A stretch of 64,000 nt of DNA from Streptomyces sp. NBC_00490 (GTDB lineage Bacteria > Actinomycetota > Actinomycetes > Streptomycetales > Streptomycetaceae): positions 7,068,001 to 7,132,000 of the forward strand of contig NZ_CP107869.1 in NCBI RefSeq assembly GCF_036013645.1, written 5' to 3'. A model generated the notes under the pieces. That model saw only the letters and a list, made by a program, of their open reading frames with translations, searched no databases and was not told the origin of the DNA. Below are positions 17,635 to 26,700 of the stretch, piece by piece; within the stretch, counting starts at the first letter, position 1, and each line of letters begins with the position of its first letter. The position numbers and the translations under genes were made by a program.

Positions 17635-19962
17635 ATGAACCCGTATCCCAGAGGCCCCCTCCGGCTCACCCGCCGGGCCGCCTTACTCACCGCGGCGCTC
17701 CTCGCCACGGCCGCCCCCGGTGCCCGCGCCGCCGCCCCCGACCCCTACCGCGCCCTGCGCCTCCGCTGGCTCGACATCGCCCTCGGCACCGGCTACGACC
17801 CCACCGCCGAGCCCTATGCCGCCCGCCTCGCCGAGACCGGCGCCCTCGCCCGCGGCTTTCGCGCGACCATGGCCCCCACCGCGACCTCCCTCTGGCCCGG
17901 CCACCCCTACGACCCGCCGTCCGGCATCACCCAGAGCTACGGCCGCCTGTGGACCATGACCCAGGCCTGCATCCAGTCGGGCACCGGCTCCACCGGCGAC
18001 GAGTCCCTCCTCGCCGACGTCCTGCGCGGCCTCGACCACCTCTCCGCCACGGTCTACAACCCCTCCACCACCCGCTACGGCAACTGGTGGGAATGGCAGA
18101 TCGGCAGCCCCCGGCTGCTCATGGACCTCACGGCCGCGCTGTACGACCACCTCACCGACGACCGGCGGGAAGCCGCCTGTGCCGCCGTCGACCACTTCGT
18201 CCCCGACGCGATGCTGAGCGACTACTCCGGTACCTCCACCGGCGCCAACCGCGTCGACCTGTGCCGCTCCGTCGTCCTGCGCGGCATCCTCGGCCCGGCC
18301 CCCGCCAAGATCGCCCTGGCCCGCGACGCGCTCTCGCCGGTCTTCCCGTACGTCGTCCAGGGCGACGGCCTCTACGCCGACGGCTCGTTCGTCCAGCACA
18401 CCTGGGTCCCTTACTCCGGCACCTACGGCCAGGTCCTCCTCGACGGCCTAGGCCGCCTCTTCGCCCTCCTCGCCGGCTCCGAGTGGGCCGTGACCGACCC
18501 GAACCGGCAGATCGTCCTGGACGCCGTGGAGCACGCCTACGCGCCCCTGATCCACGACGGTCTGATGATGGACAGCGTCAACGGCCGTGCCATCAGCCGG
18601 GGTTACCTCAAGAGCGACGACCGGCACGTGCTGCGCGGCGACCACTTCCACGGCCAGGGCGTCATCGCCGCGACGGCCCTCCTCGCGGGCGCGGCGAGCG
18701 AGGCGGAGCGGGAGCGCTGGTACGGCCGTGTCAAGGGATGGATCGAACGGGACACCGTCTCACCGATCCTGACGGCGCGTCAGCTCGGCGTGGCCGACCT
18801 CGCCCGGCTGCGCGCGGTCGCCGAGTCCCCCGTGCCCGCCGCCCCCGACCCCGTCGGCCACCGGATCTTCGCCGCCATGGACCGGGCCGTCCACCGCCGC
18901 CCCGGCTTCGTCGCGAACATCGCCATGGCGAGCGACCGCATCGCGTACTACGAGTGCGGCAATGGCGAGAACCCGCGCGGCTGGCACACCGGAGCCGGAA
19001 TGCTCTATTGGTGGACCGGCGGCCGGGCCGACCAGTACACAGACTGGTACTGGCCCACCGTCGACTGGTACCGCCTCCCGGGCACCACCGTCTCCACCCG
19101 CCGCCTTCCCGACCGGGCCGGTGGCGAATGGGGCGAGCCCAAACCCGACGCGCGCTGGGTCGGCGGTGTCACCGACGGCGAGTACGCGGCGATCGGACAG
19201 CACCTGAAGGGCCTCGGCTCGACGCTGGAAGCCCGTAAGTCGTGGTTCTGTGTCGCCGACGCGGTGATCTGCCTGGGCGCCGGCATCACCTGCGCCGACG
19301 GCGTCCCGGTCGAGACCGTCGTCGACAACCGCAACCTGGGGGAGGGCGGCACCCCGGCCTTCGTGCGGGGGCGCGGCTGGGCCCACCTGGAGGGCCACGG
19401 CGGCTGGGTGGTGCCGTACGGCGAACTGCGCACCCTCCGGGAGGACCGCACCGGCGCCTGGTCGGGCATCAACACCACCAGTACGACCGAGCGGGCCACG
19501 CGCCGCTGGCAGACCCTCTGGCTGGACCACGGCACGGACCCGACGGACGCGTCGTACGCCTATGTCCTGATGCCGGGGGCGTCCCGCCACGGGGTCGCGG
19601 CCCGCGCCGCCGACCGCCGGTGGCTGAAGGTGCTCGCCAATGACGGCACCCGCCAGGCCGTCCACGTCCCCTCCCTCTCGCTGACGGCCGCCAACTTCTG
19701 GCAGGCCGGTTCGGCGGGCCCGCTCGCCGCCTCCGCGGGCGCGAGCGTGCTGGTACGCCGCCGGGGCCGCACCGCTACCCTCTGCGTGAGCGAACCGCCG
19801 CGGACGGGGGAGCCGGTGGAGATCGCCTGGGACCATCCGGTCCGCGCGGTGATCCGGGCCGACGAATCGGTCGAGATCCTCGCCACGGGCCGCCGTCTGC
19901 GCCTCAGAATCACCCCGGGGAGGGCATGTGCCCCCCATGAATGTGAGGTGGCTCTCAGCTGA
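17635..19962 (+). CDS. Secreted polysaccharide lyase family 8
   Basis: 775 residues; hyaluronate/chondroitin/xanthan lyase type. The ATG at 17635 begins a twin-arginine signal (LRLTRRAALLTAALL, Arg13-Arg14; cleavage after ARA). The frame is open from 17590 but earlier codons do not look like a signal peptide. N-terminal alpha/alpha toroid with NWWEWQIGSPR (substrate Asn/Trp), SFVQHTWVPYSGTYG (catalytic His and Tyr) and MDSVNGRAISR (Arg), then C-terminal beta-sheet domains (about 420-775; YVLMPGAS). The catalytic set appears complete. Substrate not predictable by eye. Confidence 0.9.
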   Translation: MNPYPRGPLRLTRRAALLTAALLATAAPGARAAAPDPYRALRLRWLDIALGTGYDPTAEPYAARLAETGALARGFRATMAPTATSLWPGHPYDPPSGITQSYGRLWTMTQACIQSGTGSTGDESLLADVLRGLDHLSATVYNPSTTRYGNWWEWQIGSPRLLMDLTAALYDHLTDDRREAACAAVDHFVPDAMLSDYSGTSTGANRVDLCRSVVLRGILGPAPAKIALARDALSPVFPYVVQGDGLYADGSFVQHTWVPYSGTYGQVLLDGLGRLFALLAGSEWAVTDPNRQIVLDAVEHAYAPLIHDGLMMDSVNGRAISRGYLKSDDRHVLRGDHFHGQGVIAATALLAGAASEAERERWYGRVKGWIERDTVSPILTARQLGVADLARLRAVAESPVPAAPDPVGHRIFAAMDRAVHRRPGFVANIAMASDRIAYYECGNGENPRGWHTGAGMLYWWTGGRADQYTDWYWPTVDWYRLPGTTVSTRRLPDRAGGEWGEPKPDARWVGGVTDGEYAAIGQHLKGLGSTLEARKSWFCVADAVICLGAGITCADGVPVETVVDNRNLGEGGTPAFVRGRGWAHLEGHGGWVVPYGELRTLREDRTGAWSGINTTSTTERATRRWQTLWLDHGTDPTDASYAYVLMPGASRHGVAARAADRRWLKVLANDGTRQAVHVPSLSLTAANFWQAGSAGPLAASAGASVLVRRRGRTATLCVSEPPRTGEPVEIAWDHPVRAVIRADESVEILATGRRLRLRITPGRACAPHECEVALS

Positions 19963-20116
19963 TGTCTTTGTGTGATCTCTACAAGCGGGACGCCCCCTGA
20001 GCAGTCGGAATGGCTGCATGGCTCCGAGGTTCTGTTCAGGGGTACCAGGAAAACGGGTCGGAGACTGTACGGAGTCGACGGCCCGGTTTCCTTGCCGCAC
20101 TTCGTAAGGTCACTAC

Positions 20117-21700
20117 ATGACCGTTTTGGATGACGCGCCGGGTGAGCCGACGGACGCACGGGGGCGAGTGGCCGAGCTGCACGAGATCCGTGCGCAGGCG
20201 ATGGCCGGACCGAGTGACAGGGCGACCGAGGCGCAGCATGCCAAGGGCAAGCTGACCGCACGGGAGCGCATCGAGCTGCTCCTGGACGCGGGTTCCTTCC
20301 AGGAGGTCGAGCAGCTGCGCCGGCACCGGGCGACCGGGTTCGGCCTGGAGGCCAAGAAGCCGTTCACCGACGGTGTCATCACCGGCTGGGGCACGGTCGA
20401 GGGCCGCACGGTCTTCGTGTACGCGCACGACTTCCGGATCTTCGGCGGCGCGCTGGGCGAGGCCCACGCCACGAAGATCCACAAGATCATGGACATGGCC
20501 ATCGCGGCCGGCGCGCCGCTGGTGTCCCTGAACGACGGCGCGGGCGCCCGTATCCAGGAAGGCGTCTCGGCGCTGGCCGGGTACGGCGGCATCTTCCAGC
20601 GCAACACCAGGGCGAGCGGGGTGATCCCGCAGATCTCGGTGATGCTGGGCCCGTGTGCGGGCGGCGCGGCGTACTCGCCGGCGCTGACGGACTTCGTGTT
20701 CATGGTCCGCGAGACCTCGCAGATGTTCATCACCGGCCCGGACGTGGTCAAGGCCGTGACGGGCGAGGAGATCACCCAGAACGGCCTCGGCGGCGCGGAC
20801 GTGCACGCCGAGACCTCGGGCGTGTGCCACTTCGCCTACGACGACGAGGAGACCTGCATCGCGGAGGTGCGCTACCTCCTGTCGATGCTCCCGCAGAACA
20901 ACCGCGAGAACCCGCCGCGCGCGGAGTCCACGGACGCCGCGGACCGCCGGGGCGACGTACTGCTCGACCTGGTCCCCGCGGACGGCAACCGGCCCTACGA
21001 CATGGCCAAGGTCATCGAGGAGATCGTCGACGACGGCGACTACCTCGAGGTCCACGAGCGCTGGGCGCGGAACATCATCTGCGCACTGGCCCGTCTCGAC
21101 GGCCAGGTCGTCGGCATCGTGGCGAACCAGCCGCAGTCCCTCGCGGGCGTCCTGGACATCGAGGCGAGCGAAAAAGCTGCGCGTTTCGTGCAGATGTGTG
21201 ACGCTTTTAACATCCCGATCGTCACTTTCCTGGACGTCCCCGGGTTCCTCCCGGGCGTCGACCAGGAGCACGGCGGAATCATCCGCCACGGCGCCAAGCT
21301 CCTCTACGCCTACTGCAACGCGACCGTGCCGCGGATCTCGCTGATCCTGCGCAAGGCCTACGGAGGCGCCTACATCGTCATGGACAGCCAGTCCATCGGC
21401 GCCGACCTCACCTACGCCTGGCCGACGAACGAGATCGCCGTGATGGGCGCCGAAGGTGCCGCCAACGTCATCTTCCGCCGGCAGATCGCGGACGCCGAGG
21501 ACCCCGAGGCCATGCGGCAGAAGATGGTCAAGGAGTACAAGTCCGAGCTGATGCACCCGTACTACGCCGCCGAGCGCGGCCTGGTGGACGACGTGATCGA
21601 CCCGGCGGAAACCCGCGAGGTCCTCATCAAGTCCCTGGCGATGCTCCAGTCCAAGCACGCCGACCTGCCGTCCCGCAAGCACGGCAACCCCCCGCAGTAA
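20117..21700 (+). CDS. accB: Acyl-CoA carboxylase carboxyltransferase beta subunit
   Basis: 527 residues; transfers CO2 from carboxybiotin (on the alpha chain, elsewhere) to acetyl-/propionyl-CoA, giving malonyl-/methylmalonyl-CoA for fatty acids and polyketides. Two crotonase-fold halves: N-terminal with GGALGEAHATKI and GPCAGGAAYSPAL oxyanion glycines, C-terminal with PGFLPGVDQEHGGIIRHGAKLLYAY and KAYGGAYIVM. Residue 420 is Ile where PccB enzymes carry Asp (AYDVM), a position known to set acyl-CoA choice; Ile fits the dual-substrate AccB type. Start preceded by AAGG. Followed by accE after 57 bp. Confidence 0.93.
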   Translation: MTVLDDAPGEPTDARGRVAELHEIRAQAMAGPSDRATEAQHAKGKLTARERIELLLDAGSFQEVEQLRRHRATGFGLEAKKPFTDGVITGWGTVEGRTVFVYAHDFRIFGGALGEAHATKIHKIMDMAIAAGAPLVSLNDGAGARIQEGVSALAGYGGIFQRNTRASGVIPQISVMLGPCAGGAAYSPALTDFVFMVRETSQMFITGPDVVKAVTGEEITQNGLGGADVHAETSGVCHFAYDDEETCIAEVRYLLSMLPQNNRENPPRAESTDAADRRGDVLLDLVPADGNRPYDMAKVIEEIVDDGDYLEVHERWARNIICALARLDGQVVGIVANQPQSLAGVLDIEASEKAARFVQMCDAFNIPIVTFLDVPGFLPGVDQEHGGIIRHGAKLLYAYCNATVPRISLILRKAYGGAYIVMDSQSIGADLTYAWPTNEIAVMGAEGAANVIFRRQIADAEDPEAMRQKMVKEYKSELMHPYYAAERGLVDDVIDPAETREVLIKSLAMLQSKHADLPSRKHGNPPQ

Positions 21701-21757
21701 CCCAGCGGACCCTCCGCGGCACCCCTGCGGAAACCTCTCTCACGGAGACTGACACCC

Positions 21758-21946
21758 ATGAACACTCCCGACATCCGCGTCGAGAAGGGCCACGCCGGGC
21801 CCGAGGAAGTCGCCGCGATCACCGCGATCCTCCTGGCCCGCGCCGCCGCCCAGCCCGCTTCCCCGGACCACCGCCCCCACCCCAAGGCCGGCTGGCGCCG
21901 CCTGGAACGCGAGGGCGGCTTCCGAGCCCCGCACAGCTGGCACTGA
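21758..21946 (+). CDS. accE: Acyl-CoA carboxylase epsilon subunit
   Basis: 62 residues. The sequence MNTPDIRVEKGHAGPEEVAA, followed by ITAILLARAAA and a C-terminal GWRRLEREGGFRAPHSWH, matches AccE/PccE small subunits. These bind the carboxyltransferase beta hexamer and raise activity of the complex. Its place right after accB supports this. ATG preceded by CGGAGA ten bases upstream. An intrinsic terminator follows at 21964. Confidence 0.9.
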   Translation: MNTPDIRVEKGHAGPEEVAAITAILLARAAAQPASPDHRPHPKAGWRRLEREGGFRAPHSWH

Positions 21947-21963
21947 GCTGACGTACGACGTCT

Positions 21964-22003
21964 GAGGGCCCCCTCTCGAAAGAGAGGGGGCCCTCAGGCA
22001 TTT
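21964..22003 (+). terminator. Intrinsic terminator of accB-accE
   Basis: GAGGGCCCCCTCTC (21964-21977), loop GAAA, and its exact complement (21982-21995), a 14-pair perfect stem, 17 bp after the accE stop, followed by AGGCATTTGGCTTT. Confidence 0.85.
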
Positions 22004-22009
22004 GGCTTT

Positions 22010-22066
22010 CAGGGGCGCGAAGGTGTATCGATGTGCGGCTCCGCCGCGTGGGCGCGACAAGCCACT
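22010..22066 (+). repeat. Dispersed GGGGCGCG...GCGACAAGCCAC element, copy 1
   Basis: Pattern CAGGGGCGCG, then a short spacer, TGCGGCTCCGCCGCGTGGGC and GCGACAAGCCAC. A second copy with the same order is at 60218-60276. This is a short intergenic element that I recognise from other Streptomyces sequences. Its inner part forms a GCGGCTCCGCCGC hairpin. Confidence 0.6.
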
Positions 22067-22111
22067 GGGCTGCCGCAGACGGCGTACAACCGTCCGTGGC
22101 AGCCCAGTGGC
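22061..22111 (-). terminator. Large hairpin downstream of the left conservon
   Basis: GCCACTGGGCTGCC (22061-22074) and GGCAGCCCAGTGGC (22098-22111) are exact complements over 14 bases; inside the loop GACGG/CCGTC adds a second stem. It sits 18 bp past the cvnD stop and overlaps the end of repeat copy 1. No strong U run, so possibly an mRNA-stabilising end or a factor-dependent terminator. Confidence 0.65.
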
Positions 22112-22128
22112 CGCAAACAGAGAACCAC

Positions 22129-22710
22129 TTACCGCAGGCGCGCCATCAGCGCATGCTCCACGAGAGTGATCAGCGCCGACTTCGCGTCCGCACGGTGGCG
22201 AGCGTCGGTCGTGATGATCGGGGTGTCCGGGCCGATCTGAAGGGCCTCACGGACCTCGTCCGGGTTGTACGGCTGGTTCCCGTCGAACCCGTTCAGGGCG
22301 ATCACAAAAGGAAGCCCCGAGTTCTCGAAGTAGTCGACAGCCGGGAAACAGTCGGCAAGGCGCCTCGTGTCAACGAGGACGATCGCACCGATGGCACCGC
22401 GCACCAGGTCGTCCCACATGAACCAGAAACGGTCCTGACCGGGCGTACCGAACAGGTACAGGATCAGGTCCTGGTCCAGGGTGATACGGCCGAAGTCCAT
22501 GGCCACCGTGGTGGTGGTCTTGTCACCGGTGTGGGTGAGGTCGTCGATGCCCGCGGAAGCGGACGTCATGACGGCCTCGGTGCGCAGCGGGTTGATCTCC
22601 GAAACGGCCCCGACGAACGTGGTCTTGCCCACGCCGAAGCCACCCGCCACCACGATCTTCGCCGAGGTGGTGGAGCGGGAAGGACCGCCGCTAGAGCTTG
22701 CGAAGTCCAC
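22129..22710 (-). CDS. cvnD2: Conservon GTPase-like protein CvnD (left conservon)
   Basis: 193 residues, Ras/MglA-like GTP-binding protein. P-loop GGFGVGKTT (G1), Thr-rich switch (THTGDKTTTTVAMDFG), G3 region LYLFGTPGQDRF in which the usual Asp is Gly, and a G4 region NGFDG in place of NKxD, so nucleotide handling may differ from Ras. GTG start at 22710 overlaps the end of cvnC by 20 bp. It is 191/193 residues in both conservons and nearly identical between them. In conservons CvnA-D form a membrane-associated complex reminiscent of eukaryotic G-protein signalling. Number 2 is given from remembered gene order. Confidence 0.9.
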   Translation of the reverse strand: MDFASSSGGPSRSTTSAKIVVAGGFGVGKTTFVGAVSEINPLRTEAVMTSASAGIDDLTHTGDKTTTTVAMDFGRITLDQDLILYLFGTPGQDRFWFMWDDLVRGAIGAIVLVDTRRLADCFPAVDYFENSGLPFVIALNGFDGNQPYNPDEVREALQIGPDTPIITTDARHRADAKSALITLVEHALMARLR

Positions 22711-23278
22711 TGAGCACCCTTTCGAGCAGTGTCACGTCTGGCTGGCCGCCGGCGTTCTCGTCGCCGCCGGGCTGATGAATGGCGACCAGGCCCGCCTCCG
22801 CCAAGTCGGCGACGAGGATCCTGGCCACGCCGAGAGGGATCGTCAGCAGAGCCGAGACTTCGGCTACCGACTTGATCTCCCGGCAGAGGTTGCAGATCCG
22901 CTGATGCTCGGGCAACTGGCCCTGCATCTGGTGCGGCTGCGCGGTGGTGTGCACCAGTGCCTCGATGGCGAGCTGGTAGCGCGGGCGCGTCCGGCCGCCG
23001 GTCATGGCGTACGGGCGCACCAGGGGGTTGTGGTTGTTGTTCGACGCCCCTGAGGGCGCCGGCTCAGGGGCGCGTCGCTGCGGCTGCACAGGCTGGATAC
23101 GCGGTGCCGACGGCTGGTCGTACGGCGAGGGGCCGGGGCCCTGGGGCGCGTACGGCTGCCGATGACTCGGTGCGGAGGGGAAGTTGTAACGGTTCGGGTT
23201 CTGGGAACCGTCGTTCTGACCCTGGCCAGGGCCGTACGACCAATTACCGGACGATGAACCGCCTGGGGGTGTTGCCAC
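22691..23278 (-). CDS. cvnC2: Conservon DUF742 protein CvnC (left conservon)
   Basis: 195 residues from GTG 23278, chosen for the GGAGGAG ribosome site just upstream. N-terminal 85 residues are a disordered Pro/Gln/Asn-rich region; the C-terminal 110 residues are the DUF742 winged-helix-like domain (VRPYAMTGGRTRPRYQLAIE, LPEHQRICNLCREIKSVAEV, LGVARILVADLAEAGLV, LLERVLSGLRKL). The Cys pair in CNLC is shared by both copies. The N-terminal extension is 60 residues longer than in the other conservon's CvnC. Confidence 0.88.
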   Translation of the reverse strand: MATPPGGSSSGNWSYGPGQGQNDGSQNPNRYNFPSAPSHRQPYAPQGPGPSPYDQPSAPRIQPVQPQRRAPEPAPSGASNNNHNPLVRPYAMTGGRTRPRYQLAIEALVHTTAQPHQMQGQLPEHQRICNLCREIKSVAEVSALLTIPLGVARILVADLAEAGLVAIHQPGGDENAGGQPDVTLLERVLSGLRKL

Positions 23279-23375
23279 TTTCTCTCCTCCTCCGACTGTG
23301 CCGGGCACCGCATCACTGTGGAGCCGCGTCCCGAAACCTTATGGCCTCGGGACGCCAAAACGCACCGTCTGTCTG

Positions 23376-23798
23376 TTAGTTGAGAAGGCTCCCTTGGAGC
23401 TCGGCCCGAAGATCGGGCGTCAGGACCGTACCGGCACGGTCCACCAGGAGCGCCATCTCGTACCCGATGAGACCGATGTCCGCCTCGGGATGTGCGAGTA
23501 CTGCGAGCGATGATCCGTCGGAGACGGACATGATGAAGAGGAATCCCCGCTCCATCTCCACAACCGTCTGGTTCACGCTGCCGCCCTCGAAGATGCGCGA
23601 GGCACCGGCGGTCAGTGAGGTCAGACCGGAGGCGACGGCCGCAAGCTGGTCGGCGCGGTCACGCGGAAAACCCTCGGACATCGCCAGAAGGAGTCCGTCG
23701 GCGGAGACCACCACCGTGTGGGACACCCCGGGGGTGTTGTCCACGAAGTTGGTGATCAACCAGTTCAGGTTCTGTGCCGCCTGGCTCATCGGGCTCAC
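23376..23798 (-). CDS. cvnB2: Conservon roadblock/LC7 protein CvnB (left conservon)
   Basis: 140 residues. Roadblock/LC7 fold as in MglB, probable GTPase-activating partner of CvnD: LNWLITNFVDNTPGVSHTVVVSADGLLLAMSEG, then LAAVASGLTSLTAGASRIFEGG. Start taken at GTG 23798, seven bases after GGAG and just past the cvnA stop (TAG at 23800-23802); an in-frame ATG three codons later is poorly spaced. The other conservon has TTG at the same place with the same spacing, giving the same 140-residue length. Confidence 0.88.
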   Translation of the reverse strand: MSPMSQAAQNLNWLITNFVDNTPGVSHTVVVSADGLLLAMSEGFPRDRADQLAAVASGLTSLTAGASRIFEGGSVNQTVVEMERGFLFIMSVSDGSSLAVLAHPEADIGLIGYEMALLVDRAGTVLTPDLRAELQGSLLN

Positions 23799-23799
23799 A

Positions 23800-26700
23800 C
23801 TAACGCTCCTGGTTGTAGGTGCTGTCAGAACCGAAGCCCTGACCGTTCGTTTCACTGCTTGCGCTGCGGCCCCGCTCGACACCGCGGCGCAGGTTGCTCA
23901 ACCTGCCCCGGACGTCCTCGGGAGCGCGGGAGACCTGTGGGCCGCCCTGCGGGGTGGTCTCGGCGGCTCCCTCGACCAGGTTGGCCTTGGGCACCCGCCT
24001 CGGCAGACCGGAGGAGGTGACCCCGCCCGCCTTGGGCTTCTTGAGCGCCGAAGCCTGCTGCCAGCGCTCGTCGTTGGCCGAACGCCAGTCACCGTTGCCG
24101 GTGCCGTTGCTCTCCGGTGCGGAGGCCGGCTGTTCCTGGGCCACGTGCCGCGAGCCGAACATGTCGGTCGTGCTGCCCGTGCCGTTCGTTCCGTTCGCAC
24201 GGGCCGTGCCGTTCGCCCCGCCCCCGCCGGATCCGCGGCGGGGGAGCCCCGCCTCGGTCAGGTCGTGACTGGCCGACGGAGCCGGACCCGGACGGTCGAA
24301 GCCTACGTGGTCGCGCTCACCGACGTCAGCGGCCTGCGCGGATTCCGCTTCGGGAGCGTACTGGTCCTGGTACCCGTTCTGGTACCCGTCCTGCTGCGGC
24401 CAGTCGTCCTGGTAGCGCCGCTCCTCGAAGGCCGGGATGGATTCCGGTACGGACGTGTGGTCCGCCTGGGAGGGTTCCGCATACGTGGGCTCGGGGTAGC
24501 CGCCGTTCGCCGAGAAGCCGTCGTTCTGCGGCATGCCGCCGTTCGGCGCGTAGTACTGCTCGTCGTACGACGCCTGCTGCTGCGGCTCCTCGTACGCGGC
24601 GCGCTGCGGCTCGGCGTAGGGCGCCTGCTGCTGCTCCTCGTAGCCGGAGGGCTGCTGGAAGCCGCCGTGGCCGTTCTCGTAGGCGGCCTGCTGCGCGTCG
24701 AACTCGTCGGCGTACGACGGGTTCGCGGGGCCTTCCAGGGACGGCTGGCCGTGCTGGGCCTCCAGGGCCGCGCGACGCTCCTCACGCATGAGGGAGCGGC
24801 CCACGGGGTCCAGCTCGCGTATGTCGTCCGGGACCTCGGTGTAGCGGCTGTCGTCGAAGCCGAGTTCGGCGGCCGTGCGCATCGGCAGACCGTTGTTGAA
24901 GTTCTCGCCGCCGAAGCTCTGCTCCGGGATGATCTGCGAGACCGTGAACTCGTCCTGGGACGGCTGCTGCTGCTCGCCACCACCACCGTGGGTGATCGCG
25001 TCCGGCAGCATGACCAGGGAGGTCGTACCGGCCTGCTCGCCCGAGGGGCGCAGCTGGACGCGGATGCCGTGCCGGTCGGACAGCCGGCCGACCACGAACA
25101 GACCCATGCGCTGCGAGATCGCGGCGTCCACGGTCGGCGGGTTGGCCAGCTTGTGGTTGATGTCCGCGAAGTCCTCGGCGGTGAGGCCGATGCCCTTGTC
25201 GTGGATCTCGATCATCACGCGGCCGTCGGGGAGACGGGTCGCGGTCACGCGGACCTTGGTCTGCGGGGAGGAGAACGTGGTGGCGTTCTCCAGCAGCTCG
25301 GCGAGCAGGTGCACGAGGTCGGTCACGGCGCGGCCGTGGATCTCGGCCTCCGGGACGCCCGAGAGCTCGATGCGCTCGTACTGCTCCACCTCGGAGGAGG
25401 CGGCGCGGAGCACGTCGACCAGCGGGACCGGCTGGTCCCAGCGGCGGCCGGGCTCCTCGCCGGCGAGGACCAGGAGGTTCTCGCCGTTGCGGCGCATACG
25501 GGTCGCGAGGTGGTCCAGGCGGAAGAGGTTCTCCAGCTGGTCCGGGTCGGCCTCGTTGTTCTCCAGCTCGGTGATGAGGGTCAGCTGGCCCTCGATGAGC
25601 GACTGGTTGCGGCGCGACAGGTTGGTGAAGATCGCGTTGATGTTGCCCCGCAGGAGGGCCTGCTCGGCGGCGAGCCGGACGGCCTCGCGGTGGACCTGGT
25701 CGAAGGCGCGGGCGACTTCGCCGATCTCGTCGGTCGAGGTGATCGGGATCGGCGTGACCCGGGTGTCGACCCGGCCGGGGTCGGTGCGGGAGAGCTGGTC
25801 GACCAGCATCGGCAGGCGCTGCTCGGCGATACCGAAGGCGGCGTTGCGCAGCTGGCGCATCGAGCGGGACATCTGGCGGGCCACCATGCCGGCCAGGATG
25901 AACGCGGCGAGCAGGGCGACCACGACGGCGGCACCGGTGACGAAGGCGTCCCGCTGGGCCTCGTCGGCGATGCTGGCGGCCTCGTCCACGGCCTTGTCGG
26001 CCATGTCGGACTCGATCGTCCGGTAGACGTTGTACTTGAGGGTGTTGACCGCCCACCAGTTCTCGGCGGTGATGCCCTTGGTGGCGAGCGCGTCACGCTC
26101 GGACTTGTCCGTGGAGGTCAGACCGCCGATGCCCCGGACCATGTCGACGGGGTCGGCAGGGGGCGCCACATAGGCGGAGTTCTTCTGCTTGGCTTCCTTG
26201 GCCATCGCCGCGCCGTCGGCCAGGGCCTGCTTCTGCAGGGTGTCCAGCTTCTGGGCGTCGGCCTCGGTGCCACCACCGATGTACTCCTCGATGGCGATGC
26301 CCTCGAGGTAGGCGTACGAGGTGAGCGCGGTGCGCTGGGCGGCGAAGCTCTTGTCGTCGGTGCCCGGCTTGATCAGCAGGTGCATGCCGATGGAGCGCTC
26401 GAGCGACAGTGAGGCCTTGGTCAGCGCGATCGCGTAGACGGTACGGCCGTAGCTGGTGATGTTTCCGGTGCCGAGACCGAGTTCGTTGGAGAACTCCATC
26501 AGGGGGTGCGCGACCTCGACGTAACCCTCTTCGGTCTGCACACCGGCGAGGTTCTTGGTGTACGCGGCCGTACGCAGCTTCTGGAGCTTCGGCTCCACCT
26601 TGCGGAAGATCTGGAGGCGGCGCTGGAGGCCCGCCGTCTGCGGCATGTTCTGCGCGGCCTCGTCGAAGGCATCGGCGGCGGTGTCCGTGGCCTTGCGGGC

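Noticed and set aside
23380..26412. Plus-strand open frame of 1010 codons opposite cvnA and cvnB
   Set aside because: Opposite-strand frame of the conservon genes, with Arg/Val-rich filler composition.
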